Shown: positions 8,066-17,273, counted from the stretch's first letter. The stretch is DNA of 64,000 bases from Agrococcus sp. KRD186 (GCF_017168255.1 NZ_JABFAP010000001.1:2375350-2439349), one strand, 5' to 3'. Program-made: numbers and translations. The notes: generated by a model from the letters alone, not told the origin.

Positions 8066-8935
8066 CTAGAAGGCAGTGACCACCCGCAGCGCGAACAGCG
8101 CCGCCAGGACGAGCGCGACCGCGCCGATGACCAGCCAGGCCGACTTGGTCGCCTGATCCCCGCGCATCCGCTTGTGCGCCAGGCCGATGCCGAAGCCGAG
8201 CGCCAGTCCGATCGCGAGCCCGCCCACGTGCGCGGACCACGAGATGCCGCCGAGCACGAAGGTCAGCACCAGGTTGATGCCGACGACCATCAGCAGCGCC
8301 GGCTGCACGCGGCCGAGCATGCGCTGCATGCCGATCGCCATGCCGAACAGCGCGTAGATGGCGCCCGAGGCGCCCACCACTGCCGACATCGGCGTCAGCC
8401 AGGCGACGGCGACCGCCGCGCCGGCCGCACTGACGATGTAGGCGGCCAGGAACGGCAGCTTGCCGATGCGCTGCTCGATCGACGGCCCCACCATCCACAG
8501 CACGAGCATGTTGAAGGCGAAGTGCAGCACGCCGGCGTGCACGAGCGCGTAGGTGACGAACCGCCAGGGCTGCAGGATGCCGGCCCCGATCTGGTAGGCG
8601 AACAGGTTGGTCAGGAAGCCGCCAGTGAGCACCTGCAGCAGGCCGACGATGGCGGTCACCGCGATGATCGACATCGTCACCGGGGCGGGCTGCCCGAACC
8701 ACCGGCGCACGCGGGAGCCGACGGCGGTGCGGGGCCCGCCGTGCGCCACGCGCGTCTCGCGGTGCAGCGTGCGCTGCTCCTGCGCGAGCTCGCGCACGCA
8801 GTCGGGGCAGCGCACGCCGACGGGCGCCTGCTGCTGGCACTCCCCGCACACGGTGCGGCCGCAGCGCGAGCACAGCACCCAACTGACGCGGTCGGGGTGC
8901 CGGTAGCACCGGTCAGCGGGCGCTGCAGCTGTCAC
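8066..8935 (-). CDS. Rhomboid-family intramembrane serine protease with N-terminal zinc-binding domain
   Basis: A 289-aa protein. Residues 10-46 carry Cys/His pairs (C10, H13, C22, C25, C30, C33, C43, C46), a B-box/zinc-ribbon-like module common at the N-terminus of actinobacterial rhomboids. The rest is a six-span rhomboid domain with HFAFN (Asn142), the nucleophile Ser190 in GASGAIYA and His236 in HVGG, so the catalytic dyad is intact. Rhomboids cut membrane proteins within the bilayer; no substrate can be named. It lies 7 nt downstream of the cyclophilin gene and is probably cotranscribed with it. Confidence 0.9.
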   Translation of the reverse strand: MTAAAPADRCYRHPDRVSWVLCSRCGRTVCGECQQQAPVGVRCPDCVRELAQEQRTLHRETRVAHGGPRTAVGSRVRRWFGQPAPVTMSIIAVTAIVGLLQVLTGGFLTNLFAYQIGAGILQPWRFVTYALVHAGVLHFAFNMLVLWMVGPSIEQRIGKLPFLAAYIVSAAGAAVAVAWLTPMSAVVGASGAIYALFGMAIGMQRMLGRVQPALLMVVGINLVLTFVLGGISWSAHVGGLAIGLALGFGIGLAHKRMRGDQATKSAWLVIGAVALVLAALFALRVVTAF

Positions 8936-8942
8936 CGAGGGC

Positions 8943-9482
8943 TCAGACCTGCTGGATGTCGACGCTCTCGATGACGACGTCCTCGAGCGGCTTGTCGCGG
9001 CCGTCGGTGGCGACGGCCTGGATCGTGTCGACGATGCGCTGCGAGGCCTCGTCCTCGACCATGCCGAAGATCGTGTGCTTGCCCTGCAGCCACGGGGTGG
9101 CGACCGTCGAGATGAAGAACTGCGAGCCGTTCGTGCCCTTGCCCATCCGGATGCCGGCGTTCGCCATGGCGAGCAGGTAGGGGGCGTTGAACGTGAGATC
9201 GGGGTGGATCTCGTCGTCGAACTGGTAGCCGGGGCCGCCGACGCCCTGGCCGAGCGGGTCGCCGGCCTGGATCATGAAGTCGGGGATGATGCGGTGGAAG
9301 ATCGTGCCGTCGTAGAGCGGCGCGGTCGACGTCTCGCCGGTGGCCGGGTGCGTCCACTCGCGAGCGCCGGTGGCGAGCTCGACGAAGTTCTTGACGGTGG
9401 TGGGGGCGTGGTCGCCGAGGAGGTTGACCTTGATCTCGCCGAGAGACGTGCGGATCGTTGCGACAGCAGTGTGGTGAGCCAT
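8943..9482 (-). CDS. ppiA: Peptidyl-prolyl cis-trans isomerase, cyclophilin type
   Basis: A 179-aa cyclophilin that speeds proline isomerisation during protein folding. The family motifs FHRIIPDFMIQAGDP and GSQFFIST are clear, and the C-terminal VIESVDIQ strand closes the barrel. No signal peptide is seen, so it is cytoplasmic. The ATG at 9480-9482 (MAHHTAVATIRTSLG) matches the usual start; the open frame further upstream has no cyclophilin homology. Conserved position in Actinobacteria near crgA and gyrA. Confidence 0.92.
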   Translation of the reverse strand: MAHHTAVATIRTSLGEIKVNLLGDHAPTTVKNFVELATGAREWTHPATGETSTAPLYDGTIFHRIIPDFMIQAGDPLGQGVGGPGYQFDDEIHPDLTFNAPYLLAMANAGIRMGKGTNGSQFFISTVATPWLQGKHTIFGMVEDEASQRIVDTIQAVATDGRDKPLEDVVIESVDIQQV

Positions 9483-9624
9483 GGCACGATCCTCCCACAG
9501 GAGCGGGCCCACGACGCGGCTGCGGCAGCCGGGTTCGATGACAGCGAAACCGGTACACACTGAGTGACGCCCTCAGGAAAACCTGCAAGGATGACGCGCA
9601 GGCTTCGACCACGGAAGGACAGAT

Positions 9625-10224
9625 ATGTCGCTCGAACTCACGCGCAAGCGCGCGAAGGAGATCAAGAAGCTCCGCAAGAAGGCCGACAAGCTCTGGGCTG
9701 AGCAGCGCGTGGTGAGCAACCACGCGGCTGAGATCGCCCGCCAGGCGAAGGATCAGGCTCGCGCCTACGGCAACGAGTCGCTGCGGCCCGCCGCCGAGCG
9801 CGCACTGCACCGGGGCGCCGACGCAGGTCGCGACACGCTCTCGAGGGCCACCAAGGGCTGGAACAAGGCCGTCGTCCCCGCCATCGCCACGGGCCTCGGC
9901 TCGTTCGCCGCCATGGCGCAGGTCGCGAAGGACGACCGCGTCAAGGACGCGATCAAGAACGTGCAGCGCTACGCGACCGTGCCGGAGATCTCGCCGGCCA
10001 CGTCGCGCCGCAGCGGCCCGAACGGCTTCCAGTGGGTGCTCATCGGCGTGGGCGCGGTCGCCGTGGCCAGCGCGGCCTACGCCGCATGGCAGACGCTGCG
10101 CGCCGACGACGACCTGTGGATCCCCGATGCCGAGGACTCGGCCGTCGACGCTCCCCCGCGCCCGGTCGACCAGCCCTCTGGCGGCCTTGCCGACGGCCCG
10201 GAGGCCGGCGCGCCGCAGGCGTGA
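9625..10224 (+). CDS. Conserved actinobacterial protein of unknown function with one membrane span
   Basis: A 199-aa protein. The first 60 residues are Lys/Arg/Glu/Ala-rich and likely a helical coiled coil (ELTRKRAKEIKKLRKKADK). A weakly hydrophobic segment is at about 90-105, and a clear membrane span near 133-152 (WVLIGVGAVAVASAAYAAW) is followed by an acidic, Pro-rich tail. A good Shine-Dalgarno site (GGAAGG) precedes the ATG by about 8 nt. I know similar proteins only as hypothetical genes of Microbacteriaceae; no function is assigned. A very strong hairpin follows. Confidence 0.75.
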   Translation: MSLELTRKRAKEIKKLRKKADKLWAEQRVVSNHAAEIARQAKDQARAYGNESLRPAAERALHRGADAGRDTLSRATKGWNKAVVPAIATGLGSFAAMAQVAKDDRVKDAIKNVQRYATVPEISPATSRRSGPNGFQWVLIGVGAVAVASAAYAAWQTLRADDDLWIPDAEDSAVDAPPRPVDQPSGGLADGPEAGAPQA

Positions 10225-10243
10225 CCGCACGCCAGGTCTGACT

Positions 10244-10289
10244 GCACGACAACGGGGGCTCGCCGCGAGGCGGGCCCCCGTTGTCGTGC
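10244..10289. terminator. Strong bidirectional hairpin terminator
   Basis: A perfect stem of 15-16 bp (GCACGACAACGGGGGC with its complement) around a 14-nt loop separates the + strand unknown gene from the - strand small membrane gene. It should stop transcription both ways. Confidence 0.85.
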
Positions 10290-10305
10290 CGGCGCGAGCT
10301 GCCGC

Positions 10306-10491
10306 TCAGCTGTTGATGACGCCGAGGACCACCAGGACGCCCCCGGCGACCAGCAGGCCCGCAGAGAGCAGGAAGGCGCGCATCCGCCGTTCGGGCTCAC
10401 GCCCCTCGCGGATCGTGCGGAAGATGTCGACGCCGCTGACGACGAGGCAGGCGACCATGAGGCAGAGGCCGAGGATGATGAGTGGATGCAT
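10306..10491 (-). CDS. Small two-span membrane protein
   Basis: A 61-aa protein, almost all hydrophobic: spans at about 3-22 and 39-58 flank a short charged loop (RTIREGREPERRMR). The ATG at 10489-10491 gives MHPLIILGLCLM. It lies 17 nt downstream of the NUDIX gene and ends just before a strong terminator, so it is likely the last gene of that operon. No family recognised. Confidence 0.62.
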   Translation of the reverse strand: MHPLIILGLCLMVACLVVSGVDIFRTIREGREPERRMRAFLLSAGLLVAGGVLVVLGVINS

Positions 10492-10508
10492 GGCGACGGA
10501 TGCGCGGT

Positions 10509-10943
10509 TCAGCGCAGCGGGGATCCTTCGTCGTCGATGTGGCTGATCGCCCAGTCGACCGCGTGCACGTGCCGCAGGCCGGCCACGTCGGAGAGCCGGT
10601 GCCACGCGACGTCGTCGGTCGTGCCGTCGACCTCGACCGTGAGCTCGCCGCCGAGGATCTCGGCGCGATAGAGGATGCGCAGCGCCTGCATGTCGTCGCC
10701 GCGAGCGGTGGAGGGCAGCACCGCGGAGTCGACGCCGAGCAGGCCCGTGAGCCGCGCGTCGTAGCCGGTCTCCTCCTTGACCTCGCGCACGGCGCCGTCG
10801 GCGGGATGCTCGCCCGGCTCGACGCCACCGCCCGGCAGCGTCCAGCCGCTCATGCCGCTGTCACTCCAGTGCGGCAGCAGGATCTCGCGGTCGGCGCCCT
10901 CGCCCCTCGTGATGAGGGCGTAGGCGGCGACTCGCATGCGCAT
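10509..10943 (-). CDS. NUDIX hydrolase
   Basis: A 144-aa pyrophosphohydrolase. The NUDIX box GX5EX7REUXEEXGU is visible as GGVEPGEHPADGAVREVKEE followed by TGY, at about residues 41-63. These enzymes cleave nucleoside diphosphates linked to another group; the substrate cannot be read from sequence. Adjacent to the small membrane protein downstream and, 29 nt upstream, to the ThrE-type exporter, all on the minus strand. Confidence 0.88.
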   Translation of the reverse strand: MRMRVAAYALITRGEGADREILLPHWSDSGMSGWTLPGGGVEPGEHPADGAVREVKEETGYDARLTGLLGVDSAVLPSTARGDDMQALRILYRAEILGGELTVEVDGTTDDVAWHRLSDVAGLRHVHAVDWAISHIDDEGSPLR

Positions 10944-10972
10944 CAGGCCATCCTATGGCGCGAGCGGGCCGG

Positions 10973-12361
10973 TCAGCGGATGCGGCCCCGGCGGCGCACG
11001 ACGCTCTGCACGCTGTCGCGCACGGGGGCGCCGAGCACGAGCCCCAGCGAGGCGCCGGAGGCGAGCGCGATGCCGATCGCGCCGGCGCCGATCAGCGTGA
11101 CGACGCCGAGCACGAGGCTCTCGGCGGTGCCGTCGGACTCCACGATCTCGAGCAGGCCGCGGAAGACCGCCGAGCCCGGCACCATCGGCACGATCGCCGC
11201 GGTCGTGACGGCGATCGACGGCACGTGCAGTCGGTGGGCGACGAGGATGCCGACGAAGCTCGCCGCCAGCGCGCCGAGGCCGCTCGAGATCGCCGTGCCG
11301 AGACCGCCGGTCACCGCCGCGGTGAAGCCGAGCCAGGCGATGCCGCCGAGCACGGCGCTGACGACGATGGTGCGCAGGCCGGCCCCGTTCCACACCGCGA
11401 CGGCGACCGCGATCACGACGACGCCCGCGAACTGCAAGGGCAGCGGGCCCAGCACGGGCGGCTCGCTCGAGACCACGAAGCCCATCTCCAGCCCGCGCGC
11501 CGCCGAGAGGCCCGCGATGATGCCGATCACCACGCCCAGGGTCAGCAGCGCGAGGTCGAGGATGCGGCCGCCGGCCGTGAGCGCGAAGCCGTCGATGGCA
11601 TCCTGCGCGGCGCCCACGACCGACATGCCCGCGAGCATCAGCACGATGCCGGCGGCGACGATGATCGAGGGCCGTGCGCCGTCGAGCATCGGCACGCCGA
11701 AGTGTGCGAGCCAGCTGGTGAGCGCGGCGATCGCCGTCACCACGAAGGCGCCGACGATCTGTGAGAAGAAGAAGGGCACGCGCAGCCGCGACATCAGCCG
11801 CTGCACCATCGCGGCGCTGCAGGCAGCGACGAAGGCGATCGCGCCGATCACCCACGAGGCGCCGAAGAGCATCGCGACGCCGACGCTCAGGAAGCCCTGC
11901 GCCAGCACGATGATCACCGGCCGGTACAGGAACGGCATGCGGCGGATGACATGGAACTGGGTGCGCGCCTGCTCGAGCTCGAGGCCGCCCTCGATCTCGA
12001 CCACGAGCGCCTGCAGCCGCTGCAGCTTCGTGTGGTCGGGCACGGGCGCGCGCACCACCCGCAGCATGGTGATCGGCCAGTCGGAGTCGGTGCGGTGGTA
12101 CGAGACGCCGATCGAGTTGTAGGTGACGTCGACGTGCACCGGGCGGATGCCGAGCGCACCGGTGACGCGGATGGTGGCGAGCGCGACGTCGTTGGCGGAA
12201 GCGCCGACGGCGGTGAGGGCCTCCGCGATGCGCATCGCCAGGTCGATGACCCTGCGGGCGTACACCTCGTCGATGGTGAGGAGCGCCTCGGTCATGGGCG
12301 AGGACACGTCATTGCGGATCGCGCCCACGATCCGCTGCCGCCAGTCCTTCCGCCCGTCCAT
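10973..12361 (-). CDS. Threonine/serine exporter family protein (ThrE type)
   Basis: A 462-aa membrane protein with a cytoplasmic N-terminal domain (ThrE/DUF1212; segment ALGIRPVHVDVTYNSIGVSY) and about ten spans, including the second ThrE_2/DUF3815-like half (ILVAHRLHVPSIAVTTAAIVP). ThrE of corynebacteria exports threonine and serine; the substrate here is inferred. I chose the ATG at 12359-12361 since GAGGATGG stands at a good distance; another ATG 9 nt upstream is possible. It diverges from the RadC gene. Confidence 0.85.
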   Translation of the reverse strand: MDGRKDWRQRIVGAIRNDVSSPMTEALLTIDEVYARRVIDLAMRIAEALTAVGASANDVALATIRVTGALGIRPVHVDVTYNSIGVSYHRTDSDWPITMLRVVRAPVPDHTKLQRLQALVVEIEGGLELEQARTQFHVIRRMPFLYRPVIIVLAQGFLSVGVAMLFGASWVIGAIAFVAACSAAMVQRLMSRLRVPFFFSQIVGAFVVTAIAALTSWLAHFGVPMLDGARPSIIVAAGIVLMLAGMSVVGAAQDAIDGFALTAGGRILDLALLTLGVVIGIIAGLSAARGLEMGFVVSSEPPVLGPLPLQFAGVVVIAVAVAVWNGAGLRTIVVSAVLGGIAWLGFTAAVTGGLGTAISSGLGALAASFVGILVAHRLHVPSIAVTTAAIVPMVPGSAVFRGLLEIVESDGTAESLVLGVVTLIGAGAIGIALASGASLGLVLGAPVRDSVQSVVRRRGRIR

Positions 12362-12475
12362 CGCGTCCATCCTCGCATCTCGACGCGTGACGGAGTGGCA
12401 GATCGCTTGGCAACGGTGCCCCCGGTCCTGTGGATTGTCTCGGCCCCGATGGTGGGCATCTGCCACAGTGCTCCG

Positions 12476-13153
12476 GTGACCTCAACCTCGGCGATCGCGA
12501 ACCTGCCTGAACACCAGCGTCCTCGTGAACGAATGCTGACGCGCGGCTGCGGAGCGCTCACCGATGCAGAGCTTGTCGCCCTACTCATCGGATCCGGCCG
12601 GCAGGGCCTCGGCGCGCTTGATCTCGCCGTCGCGCTCCTCGCCGACAACGGGGGCCTCGCCGGTCTGCGCACCGCAGACATCGTGTCTCTGGCGAGGTTT
12701 CCCGGCATCGGCATCGCCAAGGCTGCGCGCCTCGTCGCGGCGCTGGCGATCGCGAGCCGTATCGAGGAGACCCTCGACGCCCGGCCGATCTTGTCGAGCT
12801 CTGCTGACATCGCCCGCCTCGCTGCACCGCGCTTCTCCGGCGCACGCCGCGAGCGCGTGCTGCTCATCGTCTGCGGCGCGGGCAACCGCGTGCTCGCAGT
12901 CGTTCCCGTCGCAGAGGGCGCCCAGCACGCAGCCGTCTTCCCGGTTCGCGAAGCGCTGGCCGAGGTGCTGCGTCGTGACGGCTCCGCGTTCGCCCTCGCC
13001 CACAATCACCCCGGTGGTGACCCCACGCCGAGCGAAGCCGACCGCCACACGACCGAGGGGCTGCGGCGGGCTGCGGCCGCAGTCGGACTACGGATGCTCG
13101 ACCACGTCGTGATCGCGGGCTCCGAGTGGCGGTCGGCCGGGTCCTTCCGCTGA
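12476..13153 (+). CDS. radC: RadC/MPN-family JAMM protein
   Basis: A 225-aa RadC-family protein. It begins with a helix-hairpin-helix-like region (ALTDAELVALLIGSG and LARFPGIGIAKA) and ends with the JAMM/MPN metal-site motif HNHPGGDPTPSEAD. The role of RadC is unsettled; it was once tied to DNA repair, and RadC-like genes often lie on mobile islands. The start is taken as GTG at 12476 (MTSTSAIANLPEHQRPRERM), which matches the usual LPxxxRPRE N-terminus. It converges on hsdS with a 14-nt gap and marks the far edge of the accessory region. Confidence 0.85.
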   Translation: MTSTSAIANLPEHQRPRERMLTRGCGALTDAELVALLIGSGRQGLGALDLAVALLADNGGLAGLRTADIVSLARFPGIGIAKAARLVAALAIASRIEETLDARPILSSSADIARLAAPRFSGARRERVLLIVCGAGNRVLAVVPVAEGAQHAAVFPVREALAEVLRRDGSAFALAHNHPGGDPTPSEADRHTTEGLRRAAAAVGLRMLDHVVIAGSEWRSAGSFR

Positions 13154-13167
13154 GCGCGCCCTCGGCT

Positions 13168-14298
13168 TCAGCGCACCAGCAGCTTCCCAAACTCCTCGTT
13201 GCGGGCCGCTGGCAGCAGCGCGTGGGTCAATTCGTCGCGTCTTGCGATCTGCGCGCCCGCACGGCGCAGTTGCAACAACGTAGGACCCAGCTCACGCTGC
13301 CGCTCGAGCGTCGGCAGCGGGATGCTCAGGCTCTCGAATACATCGGGGTTGAGACGTCGCCTCCGAAGATTGGTGCCCTTCGACAGCCCGCCGACCCGGA
13401 ACGCGAAGCCATCCCACGTCACCATGGCCTCTAAGAAGTCGCGATCGATCTGGTCTTCATCGACGTCGTACGACACGAACTCCGGAGAGGTGTGTCGGCC
13501 ATCGAGCTCCGGCGGAACGATGCCGAAGGCACCTTCCCAAGCACCGAGCTTCAGATAGATAAGGTCTCCGGCGAGTACTCGCAACAGTCGCGGGTACTTC
13601 GTCTCAGAGCCGTGCAGGACACCAGCGTCGAACGCGCCGCGGCCACGATTGCGCATGCCGAGCATCTTGTAGCTTTGTGTCTCGCTCACCTCGATCGGCT
13701 GCCTCCTCCGCTCGAGAAGGGTATCCACGCGTTGCTCCCGCGCCCCCGCCAGCGAATCAAGCAGGAGCCGCGAACGAATGGTCGACAGGTGCTGGCTGGA
13801 AGCTGTGCGCCGGGCTCGCGCAATTCGGTCGAGGCGGGTGGCGATCGCGCGCTGCGATTCCAGGTCCGGCAATGGAATGATCGCAGACTCAAATCTCTCG
13901 GGCGCAACTCTCTGTCGACGCTGACCCAAGCCACTCGTCGCCTTCGCGAGCTGACCGACGAACCCTTCCCAACCGATGACGTGGGACAGATACGCCGGAT
14001 CGACCCGAGTCGCGTCGATCGCGTACGTCGGAAATTCGCTCGAGACCCATCCGGCGCGGTCGACGACGGCAACCGAACCTTCCCATGCAAAGAGCTTGCT
14101 GAAGATGAGGTCCCCGTGCCGCAATCGCGTCAGTCGCTCATAGTTCGTGTCGCTGCCCGAGACGTTTCCACGAGTGAACAACCCGCGTCCCTTATTGAGC
14201 ACACCCACCATGACGTACGTCTCATCGGCTTCAACGCGAACCGCATCCTGGCGCCGTTGAAGCACGTCACCGATCGGCACCGCTTCGGCTGCGATCAC
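13168..14298 (-). CDS. hsdS: Type I restriction-modification specificity subunit HsdS
   Basis: A 376-aa DNA-recognition subunit. Two target-recognition halves are visible, each closing with a conserved helical segment (IPLPDLESQRAIATRLDRI near 145-165 and IPLPTLERQRELGPTLLQL near 330-350). These set the bipartite target of the methylase and nuclease complex. It overlaps the hsdM stop by 4 nt. Base composition is less GC-rich than in the housekeeping genes, in keeping with horizontal transfer. The target sequence cannot be predicted by eye. Confidence 0.92.
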   Translation of the reverse strand: MIAAEAVPIGDVLQRRQDAVRVEADETYVMVGVLNKGRGLFTRGNVSGSDTNYERLTRLRHGDLIFSKLFAWEGSVAVVDRAGWVSSEFPTYAIDATRVDPAYLSHVIGWEGFVGQLAKATSGLGQRRQRVAPERFESAIIPLPDLESQRAIATRLDRIARARRTASSQHLSTIRSRLLLDSLAGAREQRVDTLLERRRQPIEVSETQSYKMLGMRNRGRGAFDAGVLHGSETKYPRLLRVLAGDLIYLKLGAWEGAFGIVPPELDGRHTSPEFVSYDVDEDQIDRDFLEAMVTWDGFAFRVGGLSKGTNLRRRRLNPDVFESLSIPLPTLERQRELGPTLLQLRRAGAQIARRDELTHALLPAARNEEFGKLLVR

Positions 14299-15794
14299 GA
14301 TGTGGGCTCGCCGCGGAGATCGCGCAGCAGAGCGAGCAGCTGCTCCTCCACCTCGACCAGCTCGTCGAGGATTTCAGCCACGGGACGGTTCTCGAGCGAC
14401 TCGCCCTGGTGCGGGTTGCGCAGGTCGAGGTCGTAGCCGCGCTCGACGATCTCGCTCACCGAGACCTTCCAGGCGTGCTCGTTCTCGACCCGCCTCTCAC
14501 GCCGCTCCGGCCCGGCACCCGGCTCTCCCCACCATGCTGCGAGGTCGCTGAACTCCTCGAAGCGCAGCGGTTTCGTCTTGGTGTACTTCTTCCGGCCCTC
14601 TGGTCGCGGCAGCTCGTAGTACCAGATGTCTTCCGTCGGGCGGCCGGCTTCGAAGAAGAGCAGGTTCGAGGGGATGGCGGTGTAGGGCTCGAAGACTCCG
14701 TCGGGTAGCCGCACGACCGTGTGCAGGTCGAAGTGCTCGAGCAGCTGCCGTTTGATCCTTGCGCCTACGCCTTTGTCGAACAGCGTGCTGTTCGGAACGA
14801 CAACGGCTGCGCGCCCGCGCCGACGCTCGATGCGAGCCATGACCGCCTGCAGGAAGAGCCATGAGGTCTCCGAGGTGCGCATGCCCGCCGGGAAGCTCTT
14901 CGCGACACTTGCCTCTTCCTCGCCGCCGAACGGAGGGTTCGTCAGCACGACATCGACCGCATCCGCCCGCTGCTCGGAGAGCGGCGGCAGCAGTGCGTTG
15001 CCGCGCACGACGAGCGGGTCGAGCGCCCCGTGCAGCAGCAGGTTCATCTGGCACAGCAGATACGGCTGCGGCTTCTTCTCGAAGCCGCGAATCGTCTCGC
15101 GCGTCCTTTCCCGATCATCGACGGACCGCACCTGCTGCGACACGTGTTCGTGCGCCTCCACGAGGAACCCACCCGTGCCCGTCGCAGGGTCCATGACGAC
15201 CTCGCGCACGCCGGGATCGACCATGTCGACCATGAATCGGACGACCGGGCGGGGTGTGTAGAACTCGCCGGCGTCACCCGCCGCATCCCGCATCTCCTTG
15301 AGCATCGACTCGTAGACGTGCGCCATCGTGTGGAGGTCATCGGAGGAGTTGAAGTTGACGTTGTCGATCTGATCGATGAGTTCGGCGAGCAGATAGCCGG
15401 AGAGCATGCGATTGTGCACATCGGCGAAGATCTGCGCCACGACGTCGCGCGTGCGGTGACCACGGCTCGATCCCTTCAGCCCTGCGAGGTGCGGGATGAG
15501 CTCCTGGTTGACGAAGACGCTCAAGTGATCGCCGGTGCGCTGCGGGATCGCATCGGCACCAGCCCAGTCGCGCCAGCGATACGGCGCCGACAGCACCGGC
15601 CGGTAGTCGTCCTCGAGCGCTTCCCGGGTCCGCTCGTGGTCGTCGAGCGACTTGAGGAACAGCAGCCAGGAGAGCTGGGGGATGCGATCGGCATCGCCGT
15701 TCAGACCCGCATCCTTGCGCATGATGTTCCTGGCGCGCTTGATCACAGTGGTGAGCTCGGCGCGGCTACTCGCCGCTCGTGTGACCGCGGTCAT
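14295..15794 (-). CDS. hsdM: Type I restriction-modification methylase subunit HsdM
   Basis: N6-adenine methyltransferase of 499 aa. The helical N-terminal HsdM domain (KRARNIMRKDAGLNGDADRI) is followed by the methylase fold with motif I DPATGTGGFL at about residue 200 and motif IV NPPFGG at about 283. With HsdS it methylates the target; with HsdR added it forms the nuclease. Motif I has Thr in place of the common Cys (DPACGTGG). The ATG overlaps the AbiEii stop by 4 nt (ATGA), so methylase translation is coupled to the toxin gene. Confidence 0.95.
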   Translation of the reverse strand: MTAVTRAASSRAELTTVIKRARNIMRKDAGLNGDADRIPQLSWLLFLKSLDDHERTREALEDDYRPVLSAPYRWRDWAGADAIPQRTGDHLSVFVNQELIPHLAGLKGSSRGHRTRDVVAQIFADVHNRMLSGYLLAELIDQIDNVNFNSSDDLHTMAHVYESMLKEMRDAAGDAGEFYTPRPVVRFMVDMVDPGVREVVMDPATGTGGFLVEAHEHVSQQVRSVDDRERTRETIRGFEKKPQPYLLCQMNLLLHGALDPLVVRGNALLPPLSEQRADAVDVVLTNPPFGGEEEASVAKSFPAGMRTSETSWLFLQAVMARIERRRGRAAVVVPNSTLFDKGVGARIKRQLLEHFDLHTVVRLPDGVFEPYTAIPSNLLFFEAGRPTEDIWYYELPRPEGRKKYTKTKPLRFEEFSDLAAWWGEPGAGPERRERRVENEHAWKVSVSEIVERGYDLDLRNPHQGESLENRPVAEILDELVEVEEQLLALLRDLRGEPTS

Positions 15795-16663
15795 GGTTGC
15801 TCCTCTGAGTCGTCGTGGGCGCGGTTCGCGGTCGCGGTCGCGTATAGCGCTCGCACCTGCCGCATCGCTGATGTGACCGTAAGCGCTGACACCGTGTGCT
15901 GGACGGCCATGGCTGCGAACTCGTCGTCCCACGCGGCCGGCGGGTCAGGCAGGGTCCGCGGTGGTGCGGACCCTTCCCGGAGCTTGAAGACGTGCGCGAT
16001 GCGAGTGCGGAGTCGTTGTATGTCGATGAGGCCGGCATCGAGCACCAGCATCACATCGAGCAGATCCTTCACGCGCGTTGACGGGCGGGGGTGAGCGTCG
16101 ACCTCGCTGAGCGCATGGAGTTTCTCGGCGACGTGCTGGGCCAGGTCCACGGCCGTGACGGTCACGGGGCTCCAGCCTTCTGCAGCGACGACAGTGGGTA
16201 GCATCAACCGCTCGGTGCCACCGGCGACCTCTGCCGGCCGCGCCACGACGTCGACCCGCACCCGCGCGAACTCGCGCCCGGCGAGCAGCGCCGTCACGGA
16301 GAGCCGTGTACCGGCGCCGTCGAGTCGATCTGCCGCTCCGCTGTGGGGGCGGCCCGCGCTCACTCGGAAGATGAAGCCGTCGCCGTCGGCGTCGTGCTCG
16401 AGCGCGGATGCCAACGCATCCGCCAGATCATCGGCCACGACCACCAGGGCGAGATCGAGGTCCCTTGTCGCACGTGCCCGCGTGCCCAGCCGCGCCTCGA
16501 GCAGGTAGCCGCCTTTCAGCACCCACGCCTCGTCGAGCCGACGAAGGAGTCGCTGGAACGTCAGGTGGCGTCGTAGCCGGTTGACGTCCTGGCCCCGCTC
16601 GGCCGCCAGCAGCTGGAGCCGCGCGTCGAGGCTCGCGCGCAGGGCTGCGGGATCGCGAGCCAT
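15791..16663 (-). CDS. abiEii: AbiEii-type nucleotidyltransferase toxin
   Basis: A 290-aa protein of the AbiEii/MenT nucleotidyltransferase-toxin family. The signature is VLKGGYLLEARLGTRARATR followed by DLDLAL at about residues 50-75, holding the Gly-Gly and Asp-x-Asp metal site of DNA polymerase beta-like transferases; a conserved VKDLLDV block lies near 200. Members act as toxins of type IV-like TA and phage-abortive systems; MenT relatives add nucleotides to tRNA. The ATG at 16661-16663 follows the AbiEi stop (TGATG); a GTG one codon upstream is also in frame. It lies between hsdR/abiEi and hsdM. Confidence 0.85.
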   Translation of the reverse strand: MARDPAALRASLDARLQLLAAERGQDVNRLRRHLTFQRLLRRLDEAWVLKGGYLLEARLGTRARATRDLDLALVVVADDLADALASALEHDADGDGFIFRVSAGRPHSGAADRLDGAGTRLSVTALLAGREFARVRVDVVARPAEVAGGTERLMLPTVVAAEGWSPVTVTAVDLAQHVAEKLHALSEVDAHPRPSTRVKDLLDVMLVLDAGLIDIQRLRTRIAHVFKLREGSAPPRTLPDPPAAWDDEFAAMAVQHTVSALTVTSAMRQVRALYATATANRAHDDSEEQP

Positions 16664-17250
16664 CACAGATCCAGCCGGCTCACGGCGCGCTCGATGCGGA
16701 GTGCAGCGCGGTCGCCGAACGCATCGGCGCGCGAACGGAGAGCACGTGCCGACACGAGCCCTCGCTGGATAGCCTCGCCGACCGCATCGTCGACAGCCTC
16801 CTGTCCTTCCGTTGCAGCGACATCCAGCAGCGTCCGCGTCGGCGTCGTCACTCGGAAGCCCGATCTGTCCTCGACGTCGGCGTCGGGCAGAGCGCCCACC
16901 GTCGTCCGCACGGCTGGCGTGCGAGCGCGGAAACCCTGAGGTACGGTCATCGTGATCGATCCAGGATCGAGCACTCCGAGATCATGGATGGCGAGCGCAC
17001 TCGCGTGCGAGATGACACCCCGACCGCGACTCCACAGTGTCCACAGCACGAACGCGTCCTCGACCTCGGCGGGCCAGTCGCGGAGCCGGAAGATGCCCCG
17101 CTCCACTCGCTGCCAAGCGCCGGTGTCGACGTGGTACTGCTGCGCCTGGTAGCTGAATCCCTCGGTGCGCGCCTGCGCGGCGGTGAAGTACCCCGCCTGA
17201 CGGTACGCGAGCGCTTGGAGCCGCTGCAGAGCGTCTTTGCGGAGGGTCAC
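16663..17250 (-). CDS. abiEi: AbiEi-type antitoxin/transcriptional repressor
   Basis: A 195-aa AbiEi-family protein. The N-terminal winged-helix part (GYFTAAQARTEGFSYQAQQY and GAWQRVERGIFRL) is followed by the AbiEi C-terminal domain with VLWTLWSRGRGVISHASALA and TTPTRTLLDVA. AbiEi proteins repress their own promoter by binding inverted repeats and neutralise AbiEii. The start is GTG at 17248-17250; a possible -10 (TACCAT, 17257-17262 on the minus strand) would start transcription almost at this codon, so the mRNA may be leaderless. Inverted repeats lie 24-71 nt upstream. Confidence 0.82.
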   Translation of the reverse strand: MTLRKDALQRLQALAYRQAGYFTAAQARTEGFSYQAQQYHVDTGAWQRVERGIFRLRDWPAEVEDAFVLWTLWSRGRGVISHASALAIHDLGVLDPGSITMTVPQGFRARTPAVRTTVGALPDADVEDRSGFRVTTPTRTLLDVAATEGQEAVDDAVGEAIQRGLVSARALRSRADAFGDRAALRIERAVSRLDL

Positions 17251-17273
17251 ACAGCGATGGTAGCAACTCTTGT

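Noticed and set aside
10482..12122. A 546-codon + strand frame opposite the NUDIX and ThrE genes
   Set aside because: Antisense to two recognised genes; no homology visible.
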